Below, one piece after another: positions 26,309-34,287 of a stretch of DNA of 41,250 bases. A model generated the notes under the pieces. That model did no database searches. It was not told the origin of the DNA and was given only the letters and a program-made list of their open reading frames with translations. Position numbers and translations under genes: made by a program. Source of the DNA: Bryobacterales bacterium (GTDB lineage Bacteria > Acidobacteriota > Terriglobia > Bryobacterales > UBA6623). The DNA lies in NCBI GenBank assembly GCA_022823865.1, contig JAJEHF010000202.1:1-41250 (forward strand), read 5' to 3'. The stretch's first letter is position 1, and each line of letters begins with the position of its first letter.

Positions 26309-26315
26309 AGCCACG

Positions 26316-26738
26316 ATGCCTCGCGGATCGCTTGCCCCGCCCGTGCGCGTGCTGGTCGCCAAGCCCGGATTGGACGGCCACGACCGCGGTGCCAAGATCA
26401 TCGCTCGCGCATTGCGCGACGCGGGCATGGAGGTCGTCTACACGGGGCTACGCCAGACTCCCGAGCAGATCGTCAGCGCGGCAGTGCAGGAAGATGTCGA
26501 ATTCATCGGCCTATCGATCCTTTCGGGTGCACACATGGCGATCGTGCCCCGCGTGCTGGCGTTGCTCAAAGAAGCCGACGCAACCGATATCCGCCTGATC
26601 GTCGGCGGGATCATTCCCGATACCGATGCGGAGACGTTGCTAGGCATGGGCGTGGCGCGCGTCTTCCAGCCGGGAGCTTCGCTGGAATCCATCGTGGACT
26701 TCTTGCGAGACAACCGACCATCGCGCGAATTGGCCTAG
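26316..26738 (+). CDS. stand-alone B12-binding protein (methylmalonyl-CoA mutase C-terminal type)
   Basis: The 140-residue protein is a complete cobalamin-binding Rossmann domain of the acyl-CoA mutase class. It has the DxHxxG motif as LDGHDRG (His22 is the lower cobalt ligand), the SxL motif in LSILSGAH and the GG motif in VGGIIPDTD. In this class the domain is either fused to the large mutase subunit or encoded alone as the small subunit. Here it stands alone and the catalytic subunit is not in the window, so the mutase (methylmalonyl-CoA, isobutyryl-CoA or similar) cannot be specified. It starts with ATG seven bases after a -10 box. Confidence 0.92.
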   Translation: MPRGSLAPPVRVLVAKPGLDGHDRGAKIIARALRDAGMEVVYTGLRQTPEQIVSAAVQEDVEFIGLSILSGAHMAIVPRVLALLKEADATDIRLIVGGIIPDTDAETLLGMGVARVFQPGASLESIVDFLRDNRPSRELA

Positions 26739-26808
26739 TGTGCCGAGTGTCCGTCCACGCTGATGCGGCACTGTGGCTTGAATCGAGCGCGCGGACTCGG
26801 CCAAGCGC

Positions 26809-26814
26809 CATAAT
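26809..26814 (+). promoter_or_regulatory. -10 box CATAAT, leaderless start predicted
   Basis: CATAAT differs from TATAAT at one position and ends eight bases before the GTG at 26823. No Shine-Dalgarno or -35 is apparent. It would drive the four-gene DUF2520-panB-panC-sulfatase unit. Confidence 0.5.
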
Positions 26815-26822
26815 GGCCCGTT

Positions 26823-27680
26823 GTGTCCCAAGGCTTGACTGTAGGAATCGTCGGCGCGGGCAGCGTCGGCCAGGCGCTGGCCCGCTTGCTGGCGGCCGAG
26901 TTCGACGTGATTGTCACATCGCGCAGCCGCGCTCGCGCGGCGGCCGCCGCGGCCGGTATCGAAGCCAGGGCCGCGACTCTCGAAGCGCTCGCTTCCAGCA
27001 GCGATTGCGTGATCGTCGCCGTGCCTGACAGGGCCGTCTCGGAGGTCGCTGCGGCTCTGGCGCGATTCGATCTCGCCGCGGCTCTCCAGACCAGCGGAGC
27101 ACTGGGGCCGGCCAGTCTGGCGCCGCTTCGGAAGCGCGGTGTTCCGTGCGCCATGTTCCATCCGCTACAGACGTTTCCGACGCCAGGCGCGGGAGCGCAG
27201 CGGTTGCCCGGTTCGGCGGTGGGAGTTTGCGGCGACGACCGTGCCCTGGCTTGGTGCGAGCGCTTGGCAGGCGCGCTGCGATGCACCACGCTCAGGGTCT
27301 CTGAGGATCGATTGGCGCAGTACCACGCGGCGGCGGTGCTCGCCAGCAACTGCGTGGTCGGTTTGGTCGACGCGGCGGCGACGCTCATGGACGGTGCGGG
27401 CGTCGAGCGCGCGGATGCGCTGCGCGCCCTGCGCCCGTTGCTGGATGCCAGCCTTGAGAATGCATCTACAATGGAAGCGAACCAAGCGTTAACCGGCCCC
27501 GTCGCGCGGGGAGATGCGGTTACAGTGCGGCGCCACTTAAGCTCAATGCGGAATTCGCCGACACCGCTTGTCGGCCTCTACCGGGCTTTCGGGGAGTACC
27601 TGTTGGATTTGGCGCAGCGGCGCGGCCTGCCGGACGCTGAAGCCGCCGCCGTGCGATCCGCGCTCAGCGAGGAATGCTAA
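26823..27680 (+). CDS. Rossmann-fold/DUF2520 NAD(P)-binding protein
   Basis: The 285-residue protein has an N-terminal dinucleotide fold (VGIVGAGSVGQALARLL, residues 7-23; VIVAVPDRAVSEVAAAL) and a C-terminal helical DUF2520 domain (about 150-280, with YHAAAVLASNCVVGLVDAAA). This resembles ketopantoate reductase/6-phosphogluconate dehydrogenase architecture. MFHPLQTF is a family hallmark. It sits directly before panB and panC, overlapping panB by seven bases. Because ketopantoate reductase (PanE) is the missing pantoate-making step, a role in that reduction is tempting, but family members have not been shown to do it as far as I know. The GTG start is set by the -10 box eight bases earlier. 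Confidence 0.88.
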   Translation: MSQGLTVGIVGAGSVGQALARLLAAEFDVIVTSRSRARAAAAAAGIEARAATLEALASSSDCVIVAVPDRAVSEVAAALARFDLAAALQTSGALGPASLAPLRKRGVPCAMFHPLQTFPTPGAGAQRLPGSAVGVCGDDRALAWCERLAGALRCTTLRVSEDRLAQYHAAAVLASNCVVGLVDAAATLMDGAGVERADALRALRPLLDASLENASTMEANQALTGPVARGDAVTVRRHLSSMRNSPTPLVGLYRAFGEYLLDLAQRRGLPDAEAAAVRSALSEEC

Positions 27681-28513
27681 CCGTGCGCAACATCCACCAA
27701 GTTGTCAGAGCCCCCGACCTGCTGCGCATGAAGCGCGCCGGCGACAGGATCGCGATGCTGACCGCGTACGACTTCACCATGGCGCGCCACCTGGACCGCG
27801 CCGGGGTCGACGTGCTCCTAGTGGGCGACTCGCTCGGCATGGTCGTGCTGGGGCAGCCCAACACGCTGTCGGTCACCCTGGACATGATCGCGCATCACAC
27901 CGCGGCCGTGTCCCGGGCCGTGTCCCGCGCATTGGTCGTTGCCGACATGCCCTTCCTCAGCTGCCACGTCGGCGTCTCCGAGGCCGTGCGCGGCGCCGGT
28001 CGGCTTGTCAGCGAGGCCGGCGCCCAAGCAGTCAAAGTGGAGGGCGGCCACCAGGTATTGGAAGTGGTGCAGCGATTGGCGGAAGCGGGTATCCCGGTCA
28101 TGGGGCACTTAGGTCTCACGCCGCAGTCCATTCACCAAGTTGGAGGCTTTCGCAAGCAGGCGCGCGACTCGGACGAGGCCAGGAAACTGCTCGAAAGCGC
28201 CCATGCCTTGCAGGCGGCTGGCGCGTTCGCACTCGTGCTCGAGATGATCCCGGACAAGGTTGCAGCGGACGTGACCCAATCGCTGGAGATCCCGACCATC
28301 GGCATCGGGGCTGGCCCGTACTGCGACGGGCAAGTCCTTGTCAGCCACGATGCGTTCGGACTCTACGACGAATTCACGCCGCGCTTCGTCAAGCGCTTCG
28401 CGGAGTTGGGCCGGCAGCTGCAGGTTGCCGCCGAGGACTATGTCCGCGAAGTTCGCCAGGGCGAGTTTCCCGTCTCCGGAAAGAAGGTCCTCAGCGGCCA
28501 CTATTCGGACTGA
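27674..28513 (+). CDS. panB: ketopantoate hydroxymethyltransferase
   Basis: PanB makes ketopantoate from 2-oxoisovalerate and methylene-tetrahydrofolate, the first committed step of pantothenate synthesis. The 279-residue TIM-barrel has MLTAYDFTMAR, the metal-binding VGDSLGMVVLG, VADMPFLSC, KVEGG, PVMGHLGLTPQS, catalytic Glu in LVLEMIP, and IGIGAGPYCDGQVLV. It starts with the ATG inside the DUF2520 stop region (ATGCTAA overlap) and is followed by panC after five bases. The tight packing shows one transcript. Its one-carbon substrate links it to folD elsewhere in the window. Confidence 0.97.
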   Translation: MLTVRNIHQVVRAPDLLRMKRAGDRIAMLTAYDFTMARHLDRAGVDVLLVGDSLGMVVLGQPNTLSVTLDMIAHHTAAVSRAVSRALVVADMPFLSCHVGVSEAVRGAGRLVSEAGAQAVKVEGGHQVLEVVQRLAEAGIPVMGHLGLTPQSIHQVGGFRKQARDSDEARKLLESAHALQAAGAFALVLEMIPDKVAADVTQSLEIPTIGIGAGPYCDGQVLVSHDAFGLYDEFTPRFVKRFAELGRQLQVAAEDYVREVRQGEFPVSGKKVLSGHYSD

Positions 28514-28518
28514 GCCGG

Positions 28519-29382
28519 ATGGCAACCGAGCGCATCGAGCGCATCGCCCGCGTCCGCGAGCGCGTCGCGGCCGCCAAGCGCCGCGGCTTGCGCGTGGGTT
28601 GCGTGCCTACCATGGGCGCGCTTCACGCCGCCCACACCGCCATGTTCGATCGGGCCCGGGAGGAGTGCGACCTCGTGGTTGCCACGATCTTTGTCAATCC
28701 CCTGCAGTTCGACCGTCCGGATGACCTGCGCAGCTATCCCAGAGACATCGAGTCCGATTTGATCGTCTGCGAGCACCACGGCGTGGACGTGGCGTTCGTG
28801 CCGGCTGTCGCGGAAATGTACCCGCGCCCCCCCGCGATGACCGTCGAGATCGAGGGCCTTGCCGACGGCTTGTGCGGCGCGAGCCGCCCGGGGCATTTTC
28901 GCGGCGTCGCCACGGTTGTGCTCAAGCTGCTCAACTCCGTGCAGCCTGATATCGCGTACTTCGGCGAGAAAGACTACCAGCAACTCGCCATAGTGAGGCG
29001 GCTCGCCGAAGACGCCTGCCTGCCGGTCCAGATCGCGAGTGTGGAAACGGTGCGCGAACCGGACGGTCTGGCACTGAGTTCGCGCAATGTCCTGCTGGGT
29101 CGCGCCGAGCGGGCGTCAGCTCCAGCGATCTTCCACGCGCTACAGCGTGCGCGGGACGCAGTGGAGTCTGGCCAGCAAGACGCTGGGAAGGTGGTAGCCG
29201 TGGCTAGGCAGGTTCTCGACGAAGAGCCGCTGCTCAAACTGGACTATCTCGAGATCGTCGATCCGGACACGCTAGAGCCAGTGCGGTCGATCCATGGTCC
29301 GGTTCGCATCGCAGCTGCCGCGTCTTACGGCTCAACGCGTCTGATCGACAACATTCATGCAGCTCCCCTGAAGGCGCGATAA
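28519..29382 (+). CDS. panC: pantothenate synthetase
   Basis: PanC joins pantoate and beta-alanine with ATP to give pantothenate. The 287-residue protein shows PTMGALHAAHTAMF, TIFVNPLQFDRPDDL, YPRD, GHFRGVATVV, FGEKDYQQL and LALSSRN. The nucleotide-binding motif normally reads LHxGH; here the Gly is Ala (LHAAH) while both His remain, so activity is expected. It begins at ATG 28519, five bases after panB. Its frame is open much further upstream (to 27568), but that portion is panB and DUF2520 read out of frame. The stop TAA shares one base with the ATG of the sulfatase gene. Confidence 0.96.
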   Translation: MATERIERIARVRERVAAAKRRGLRVGCVPTMGALHAAHTAMFDRAREECDLVVATIFVNPLQFDRPDDLRSYPRDIESDLIVCEHHGVDVAFVPAVAEMYPRPPAMTVEIEGLADGLCGASRPGHFRGVATVVLKLLNSVQPDIAYFGEKDYQQLAIVRRLAEDACLPVQIASVETVREPDGLALSSRNVLLGRAERASAPAIFHALQRARDAVESGQQDAGKVVAVARQVLDEEPLLKLDYLEIVDPDTLEPVRSIHGPVRIAAAASYGSTRLIDNIHAAPLKAR

Positions 29383-30695
29383 TGGCGCCAGTGCCCCGGA
29401 TCGCTGCCCTCATCGCTCTTTCTCTGCTGTGCTGCTTGTCGACCGCGTCGGCCGCGCCAAACATTGTCTTGTTGTTCGCCGACGACCTCGGCTACGGCGA
29501 CCTCGGCGTTTACGGCAATCCCACGATTCGCACGCCCAACCTCGACAGGCTCGCGTCCCAGGGACTACGGATGACGGCGTTCTACTCGGCGCCGTCCTGC
29601 GTGCCCGCCCGCACCCAGCTGCTATTGGGACGCTACCCGAGCCGAACGAACGTTAGAGGCACTTCGGTGGGGGGCGATGGCGGGATTCCGGACGAATACG
29701 TGACCTTGGCCCAAGCGCTGGGCGCGGTCGGCTACCGGACCGCGATGGCGGGCAAGTGGCACCTCGGCTACGCCCGCGACGAATACCTGCCGGTCGGAAA
29801 GGGCTTCGACAGCTGGTTCGGCCTGCCGTATTCCAACGACATGATCAAGCCGTGGGTCCAAACGGACGAGCCGCTTTGGCTGTACCGTGGCGCCGAGCGA
29901 ATCGAGCATCCGGTCGACCAAGACCAGCTCACATTGCGCTACACGGCAGAAGTGGTGGACGTGATCCGCGAGAGGTCCGGCCAGCCGTTCTTCGCATACC
30001 TGGCGTACAGCATGCCTCACTTGCCGCTTCGCACCGCCGGACGCTTTCGCGGCACGTCGCGATCGGGGCTCTACGGCGATGTGATCGAGGCCATCGACTG
30101 GTCGGCGGGTCAAATCGTGCAGGCCTTGGATGAGACCGGACAATCCGACGACACGATCGTGATCTTCACCAGCGACAACGGCCCGTGGCTGAACCTGCCC
30201 GACCGCATGCTCTCGGGTGGTGTTGTGCCGTGGCACGCTGGCTCGCCGGGGCCGCTCAGGGGTGCCAAGCACACCACCTACGAAGGGGGGGTGCGGGTCC
30301 CCTTCATCGTCCGCTGGCCGGGCATCGTGCAGCCGGGCACGGTAACCGCAGAGATGGGAGCGACGTTGGACCTGTACGCCACCTTGCTGGCTGCTGGCGG
30401 CGGGGAAGTGCCCGCCGACTCCGACGGACACGACCTAACAGCGCTGTGGACGGGGCGCACAGCACAGTCGCCGCGGCGAGAGTTCATCTATCACAGGGGA
30501 GGCAACGCGCAGGGCATTCGAGTGGGACCCTGGAAGTTGCGCACCATCGAGGGCGAGGAGCTATTCCACCTCGACCGGGATCCTTCCGAGCGTTACAACG
30601 TTGCCGCCGAGCATCCGGAGATCGTCGCGCAGTTGCGGCAGAGCCTTGACGAATTCACGTCGCGCGTCGCTGCAGAGATGGGCCAGGCACCCTGA
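29382..30695 (+). CDS. exported sulfatase (formylglycine type)
   Basis: The 437-residue protein begins with a signal peptide (about 1-24, LIALSLLCCLSTASA) and the sulfatase metal site NIVLLFADDLGYGDLG. The formylglycine motif is CVPAR with Cys73, followed by the LLLGRYPSR segment. GKWHLG, IVIFTSDNGPW and TTYEGGVRVPFIVRWPG complete the family pattern. It should hydrolyse sulfate esters, probably of polysaccharides, in the periplasm; substrate is unknown. It needs Cys-to-formylglycine conversion, and no FGE gene is in the window. It is the last gene of the DUF2520-panB-panC unit through a TAATG overlap, an unexpected partner for vitamin genes. Confidence 0.94.
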   Translation: MAPVPRIAALIALSLLCCLSTASAAPNIVLLFADDLGYGDLGVYGNPTIRTPNLDRLASQGLRMTAFYSAPSCVPARTQLLLGRYPSRTNVRGTSVGGDGGIPDEYVTLAQALGAVGYRTAMAGKWHLGYARDEYLPVGKGFDSWFGLPYSNDMIKPWVQTDEPLWLYRGAERIEHPVDQDQLTLRYTAEVVDVIRERSGQPFFAYLAYSMPHLPLRTAGRFRGTSRSGLYGDVIEAIDWSAGQIVQALDETGQSDDTIVIFTSDNGPWLNLPDRMLSGGVVPWHAGSPGPLRGAKHTTYEGGVRVPFIVRWPGIVQPGTVTAEMGATLDLYATLLAAGGGEVPADSDGHDLTALWTGRTAQSPRREFIYHRGGNAQGIRVGPWKLRTIEGEELFHLDRDPSERYNVAAEHPEIVAQLRQSLDEFTSRVAAEMGQAP

Positions 30696-30703
30696 GCAAG
30701 GCG

Positions 30704-31828
30704 CTAGTCTCGAGCGGGCGAGGGCAGCGGCAATTGCACGGGGCGCTGCTCGCTGGCCGATATCTTGGCGGCTTCCAGAATCTGCACCGCGTCCACGTTG
30801 AGGTCGAGCGCCACGATGTGTTCGAGGGGCTGGCGGCTTGTCACGCGGTCGATCATGTACCGCACCGGATGCTGGTCGGAGGGTGCCAGCGCCACGCTCT
30901 CTACCGGCGTCGCTGCCCCCCTTCTTGCTTGGATGGTCAGCGAGTCGCGTGCCAGCGAGAGGCTCCCCTCGTGGCCGAAGACTTCCAGGTGCTGGAAGCC
31001 GCGCGGCAAATCCCAACTTGCTTCGAATAGGCCCACCGCTTCTGGGTAGGTGAGCACGAACACGGCATTGTCCTCTACCTTGGGGAAGCGATCCGGCTGC
31101 AAGTGGCTGACCGTGGCGTAGACCTGCTGGGGTAGGCCCAAATGCCAGATTGCCCAGGTCGCGCTGTAGATCCCGAAATCGACCAGCGCACCTGCCCCGT
31201 TAGCATCGGGATCGGTCAGCCAGTCGAAGAACACCTTGCGCCGCAGATCCCGGGGCGCCGGGCCCGAGTTGCCGACAACGCCGTGCAGCCGCCACACCTT
31301 GCCGATGGAACCGCCTGATGCCATGCGGCGGAGTTGGTGGTTCGCAGCCCACCACGCCATCTGGTAGTTGGTCATGACATTGATGCCGTGCCGGGTGGCA
31401 AGTTCGCGAATGCCCAGGGCGTCGGCGTAGCTTCCCGCGAGAGGCTTTTCGAAGATCACATGGATCCCAAGCGGGGCCAGGAACTCCACGATCTCGAGGT
31501 GACGGTTGTTCTCGACGAAGGCCCACACGATTTCTGGCCGTGTCTGTTTGACGAAGGCGCGATAGTCCGCCGCATAGCGAGCGTTGGGCTGGATCTTCCT
31601 GGCAGCCTCGACCAAGCCCGGGATGGACTCGGCGACGCCCACGAAGTCTGCCTCGGCGATGTCCGAGATTTCGCTCAGCTGGCGCCACGCGTGGCCGTGC
31701 CGCAGGCCAATAAAACCGACCTTGGTCGCAGCCGCGACGGATTCGCTGAACAGGAGCGCCATGCAGGCGACCGCGGCGACGGGACGCAAGTTGATGGGAA
31801 GAACGCGATGGCGTAGCACGAGAGCCAT
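30704..31828 (-). CDS. exported Gfo/Idh/MocA-family oxidoreductase
   Basis: The 374-residue protein has an N-terminal signal-like segment (about 1-34, VAAVACMALLFSESVAAA) and then a Gfo/Idh/MocA fold: TKVGFIGLRHGHAWRQL, VAESIPGLVEAARKI, the EKP motif in VIFEKPLAGS, and the C-terminal sheet domain with GALVDFGIYSATWAIWHLG. The usual dinucleotide motif GxGxxG is replaced by GLRHGH, a variant I have seen in some subfamilies. Exported members of this family normally carry cofactor across the Tat system; here no twin arginine is seen. Substrate is probably a sugar or cyclitol. The ATG at 31828 starts the signal segment; the frame extends to 32014 without homology. It converges on the sulfatase, 8 bases apart. 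Confidence 0.87.
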   Translation of the reverse strand: MALVLRHRVLPINLRPVAAVACMALLFSESVAAATKVGFIGLRHGHAWRQLSEISDIAEADFVGVAESIPGLVEAARKIQPNARYAADYRAFVKQTRPEIVWAFVENNRHLEIVEFLAPLGIHVIFEKPLAGSYADALGIRELATRHGINVMTNYQMAWWAANHQLRRMASGGSIGKVWRLHGVVGNSGPAPRDLRRKVFFDWLTDPDANGAGALVDFGIYSATWAIWHLGLPQQVYATVSHLQPDRFPKVEDNAVFVLTYPEAVGLFEASWDLPRGFQHLEVFGHEGSLSLARDSLTIQARRGAATPVESVALAPSDQHPVRYMIDRVTSRQPLEHIVALDLNVDAVQILEAAKISASEQRPVQLPLPSPARD

Positions 31829-32071
31829 TTTGGCAGAGTGTCGCGGCCTGTGCTCCGCGATGTTTGAACTCCGGCTAGGGCCTCGTCGAACCAAGGCCGG
31901 AACAGTCGGCTCAGGGAGGTTGCGGCCGCATGCGAGGGAAGGGACGGGGCAGGACCCGGCCGCGTGGCAGCTGTCGAAGCTTGCGATGGCTCTGAACAAG
32001 CCGTGCTGGGCCAAAGACGGGGCTTTAGTCGCCGGCGGGCCGCGACAAATCTGAATCGCATCATGCCCAAG

Positions 32072-32077
32072 TAGAAT
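32072..32077 (+). promoter_or_regulatory. -10 box TAGAAT, leaderless start predicted
   Basis: TAGAAT ends eight bases before GTG 32086, with no Shine-Dalgarno between. The same hexamer at the same distance precedes the hydrolase starts at 34288 and 34327. Confidence 0.5.
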
Positions 32078-32085
32078 GGAATTCT

Positions 32086-33408
32086 GTGTCAGCCGTCCGC
32101 GTGGGAATCATAGGGCTGGGCAACGTGGGCGGCGGTACCCTGCGTCTGCTGAGCAAGAATGCCTCTGAGATCGAGGGCAAGCTCGGCTTTGCATTGGAAG
32201 TCTCGGCGGTGTGCTCGCGCAGCGTGCTGACGAACCCGAGCGAAGCTGTCAGCCTGCACCCGCAGGCGTTGCGGACTCCCGACTGGAGGGAGGTCGTGGA
32301 GAGTCCTCGAGTCGATGTTGTCGCTGAGCTGATTGGCGGCACCGGAGTTGCCAAGCAGATCGTCGAGACCGCCCTGGCCGGCGGCAAGCCTGTGGTCACG
32401 GCGAACAAGGAGTTGCTGGCGGAGCAGGGTCCGGAGATTTGGCAGCGGCTGGCAGGCAACGGCGCCACGCTCGGCATGGAAGCCGCAGTGGCGGGAGGAA
32501 TTCCCGTCTTGAACGTATTGCGCGAGGGTATCGCGGGAGATGGCATTGACGCCCTGATCGGAATTCTGAACGGGACATCGAATTACATCCTCACCGAGAT
32601 CGAGCGGACCGGCGCGGCCTTCGACCAAGTGCTCAGGGAGGCCCAAGACCTGGGCTACGCGGAAGCCGACCCCAGCGCCGACATTGACGGTTACGACGCG
32701 CGATCCAAGCTGACGATCTTGGCAGCCATGGCATTTGGCGAGCAGGTGTCCCCCGGCGATATCCCGCTCCAAGGGATCCGGCGCATCCGTACCATCGACT
32801 TCGCCTATGCAGGGCGGCTCGGGCACACGATCCGCCTGCTGGCAACCGCTCGCCGGGAACCAAACGGATTGCGTCTGGCAGTACGTCCGGCGCTGGTCGA
32901 AAGAAACACCATTCTGGCGGGAGTCACTGGCTCCTACAACGCCCTTTGGGTCCACGGCCGGGGCGGCGACACGTTCTATTACGGCAAGGGCGCGGGGCCC
33001 GATCCCACCGGTGTGGCCGTGGTGAGCGACCTAATGGCGGCCGCTCGAGACCTGCGCCAGGCGGGAGGCTCGGTCCAGCGCGTTCAGCCCTTCGGGCACA
33101 CCAGCCTGGCGCCCCATCGCCCCGTCTCCAGCGGCACGGAGGAGCGCCAGTTCTATCTGCGCTTTCGCGTTCGCGACCGGCCCGGAATCCTCGCGGCGCT
33201 GGCATCCAAGCTGGCCGGGCAGGGCGTCGGCATCGAGGCAGTGCTGCAGGAACCCCACTTCGACAAGCAAGACCTGCCCTTCGTGGCGACGTTGGAACCG
33301 GCGAGGAGAGCGGCTGTCGAGAAGGCGGTCGAAACCATCAAGGGATTGGATTTCTTGGTGGACGAGCCGCTCGCGCTGCCTCTGGAGCCAACCTTGGCGG
33401 CGGCCTGA
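32086..33408 (+). CDS. hom: homoserine dehydrogenase
   Basis: The enzyme reduces aspartate semialdehyde to homoserine with NAD(P)H on the way to threonine and methionine. The 440-residue protein has the cofactor motif VGIIGLGNVGGGTLRLL, VTANKELLAEQG, EAAVAGGIPVLNVLREG, ILNGTSNYILTEIE and LGYAEADPSADIDGYDARSK with the catalytic Asp/Lys. A C-terminal ACT domain (about 357-430; RFRVRDRPGILAALASKLAG) indicates allosteric feedback by threonine or another amino acid. The GTG start is defined by the closely spaced -10 box. A DhnA-type aldolase follows after 70 bases and a hydrolase after that. Confidence 0.96.
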   Translation: MSAVRVGIIGLGNVGGGTLRLLSKNASEIEGKLGFALEVSAVCSRSVLTNPSEAVSLHPQALRTPDWREVVESPRVDVVAELIGGTGVAKQIVETALAGGKPVVTANKELLAEQGPEIWQRLAGNGATLGMEAAVAGGIPVLNVLREGIAGDGIDALIGILNGTSNYILTEIERTGAAFDQVLREAQDLGYAEADPSADIDGYDARSKLTILAAMAFGEQVSPGDIPLQGIRRIRTIDFAYAGRLGHTIRLLATARREPNGLRLAVRPALVERNTILAGVTGSYNALWVHGRGGDTFYYGKGAGPDPTGVAVVSDLMAAARDLRQAGGSVQRVQPFGHTSLAPHRPVSSGTEERQFYLRFRVRDRPGILAALASKLAGQGVGIEAVLQEPHFDKQDLPFVATLEPARRAAVEKAVETIKGLDFLVDEPLALPLEPTLAAA

Positions 33409-33478
33409 GCGGGCCTTCGCCCAGCTATGACTGCGCCCAGCGCAGCCTGAACCGCTCGACGGCAGGAGACGAGGAAAC

Positions 33479-34276
33479 ATGCCCACAAGATCTATCGGAA
33501 AGAGCCTGCGCCTGCGGCGCATCCTAAGGCGCGGACGCGCGGTCGTTGTTGCAATGGACCACGGCAACGCCGCCGGCGCGGTACGGGGCCTCGAACGGCC
33601 GCCCGAGCTCGTGGGGCAGCTTGCGTCTGCCGGCGCGGACGCCATCTTGGTGACGCCAGGCATGCTGGAGCAGGTCTGCGAGCACGTCGGCGAGCTAGCG
33701 ATCCTGCTGCGCATCGATGGCTGCGTCAGCTCGCTAGGCGGCGGACCGATGCGCCTCTACGTGGATGTCGAGCAAGCCGTTTCGCTCGGAGCCGATGCCG
33801 TGGTGGTAAATGCCACGCTCGGAGCGGACTTCGAGAGCGATGAACTCGAGAAGGTCGGTTCGATCGCCAGCGAGAGTCGTTGCTGGGGCATGCCCTTGGT
33901 CGCCGAGATGCTCAGCCAAGGCATGATGGCCAATCACATGGACATGTCCGGCCAGGGCGGCGACATTCTGCCCCCCGACATCGACGACGACGTCACGCTG
34001 GCATGCCGCATGGGGGCGGAGCTCGGCTCGGACGTGATCAAGACGCGCTACTCGGGTAGCGTCAGCGGCTTCCGCAAGGGCATTGATGCCTGCGGGGTGC
34101 CCGTGCTGGTGGCCGGCGGGCCCCGCCGCGGACCAGGGCTGGACGGCACTCTGGAAACGGTCTCCGAAGTCATGGAGGCAGGTGCTTCCGGCGTAATATT
34201 CGGACGACAGATCTGGCAGTATGCCGATCCTGCGGAGGCCGTCGCAGCGGTCGCGCGCCTCGTTCACGCGGAATAG
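33479..34276 (+). CDS. DhnA/DeoC-type class I aldolase
   Basis: The 265-residue TIM-barrel belongs to the class I FbaB/LsrF/ADH-synthase group. It has VVVAMDHGNAAG, the Schiff-base lysine in VIKTRYSG (Lys188), VLVAGGPRRG and GVIFGRQIWQ with the phosphate-binding turn. Members include archaeal-type fructose-bisphosphate aldolase, LsrF and ADH synthase, which condenses a ketose phosphate with aspartate semialdehyde. The neighbour hom uses aspartate semialdehyde as well, so an ADH-synthase-like reaction is conceivable but unproven. A good AGGAG lies before the ATG. The hydrolase gene starts 12 bases after its stop. Confidence 0.88.
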   Translation: MPTRSIGKSLRLRRILRRGRAVVVAMDHGNAAGAVRGLERPPELVGQLASAGADAILVTPGMLEQVCEHVGELAILLRIDGCVSSLGGGPMRLYVDVEQAVSLGADAVVVNATLGADFESDELEKVGSIASESRCWGMPLVAEMLSQGMMANHMDMSGQGGDILPPDIDDDVTLACRMGAELGSDVIKTRYSGSVSGFRKGIDACGVPVLVAGGPRRGPGLDGTLETVSEVMEAGASGVIFGRQIWQYADPAEAVAAVARLVHAE

Positions 34277-34279
34277 AAT
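34274..34279 (+). promoter_or_regulatory. -10 box TAGAAT (first of two) before the hydrolase
   Basis: TAGAAT overlaps the stop codon region of the aldolase gene and ends eight bases before ATG 34288. No Shine-Dalgarno is present. Confidence 0.45.
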
Positions 34280-34287
34280 AAGCGACG

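Larger units (their letters stand above)
25994..26315. other. divergent intergenic region with 21-bp tandem repeat
   Basis: These 322 bases separate the divergent propeller operon and the B12-binding gene and must hold both promoters. The left third has no strong -10 on the minus strand. The centre is a 21-bp tandem repeat (26083-26166). The right end has TAAGAT at 26303-26308 just before the B12-protein start. A 79-codon frame (26071-26310) spans the repeat. Confidence 0.45.

Noticed and set aside
27568..28518. Long N-terminal extension of panC
   Set aside because: The open frame is only panB and DUF2520 sequence read out of phase; panC homology begins right after 28519.
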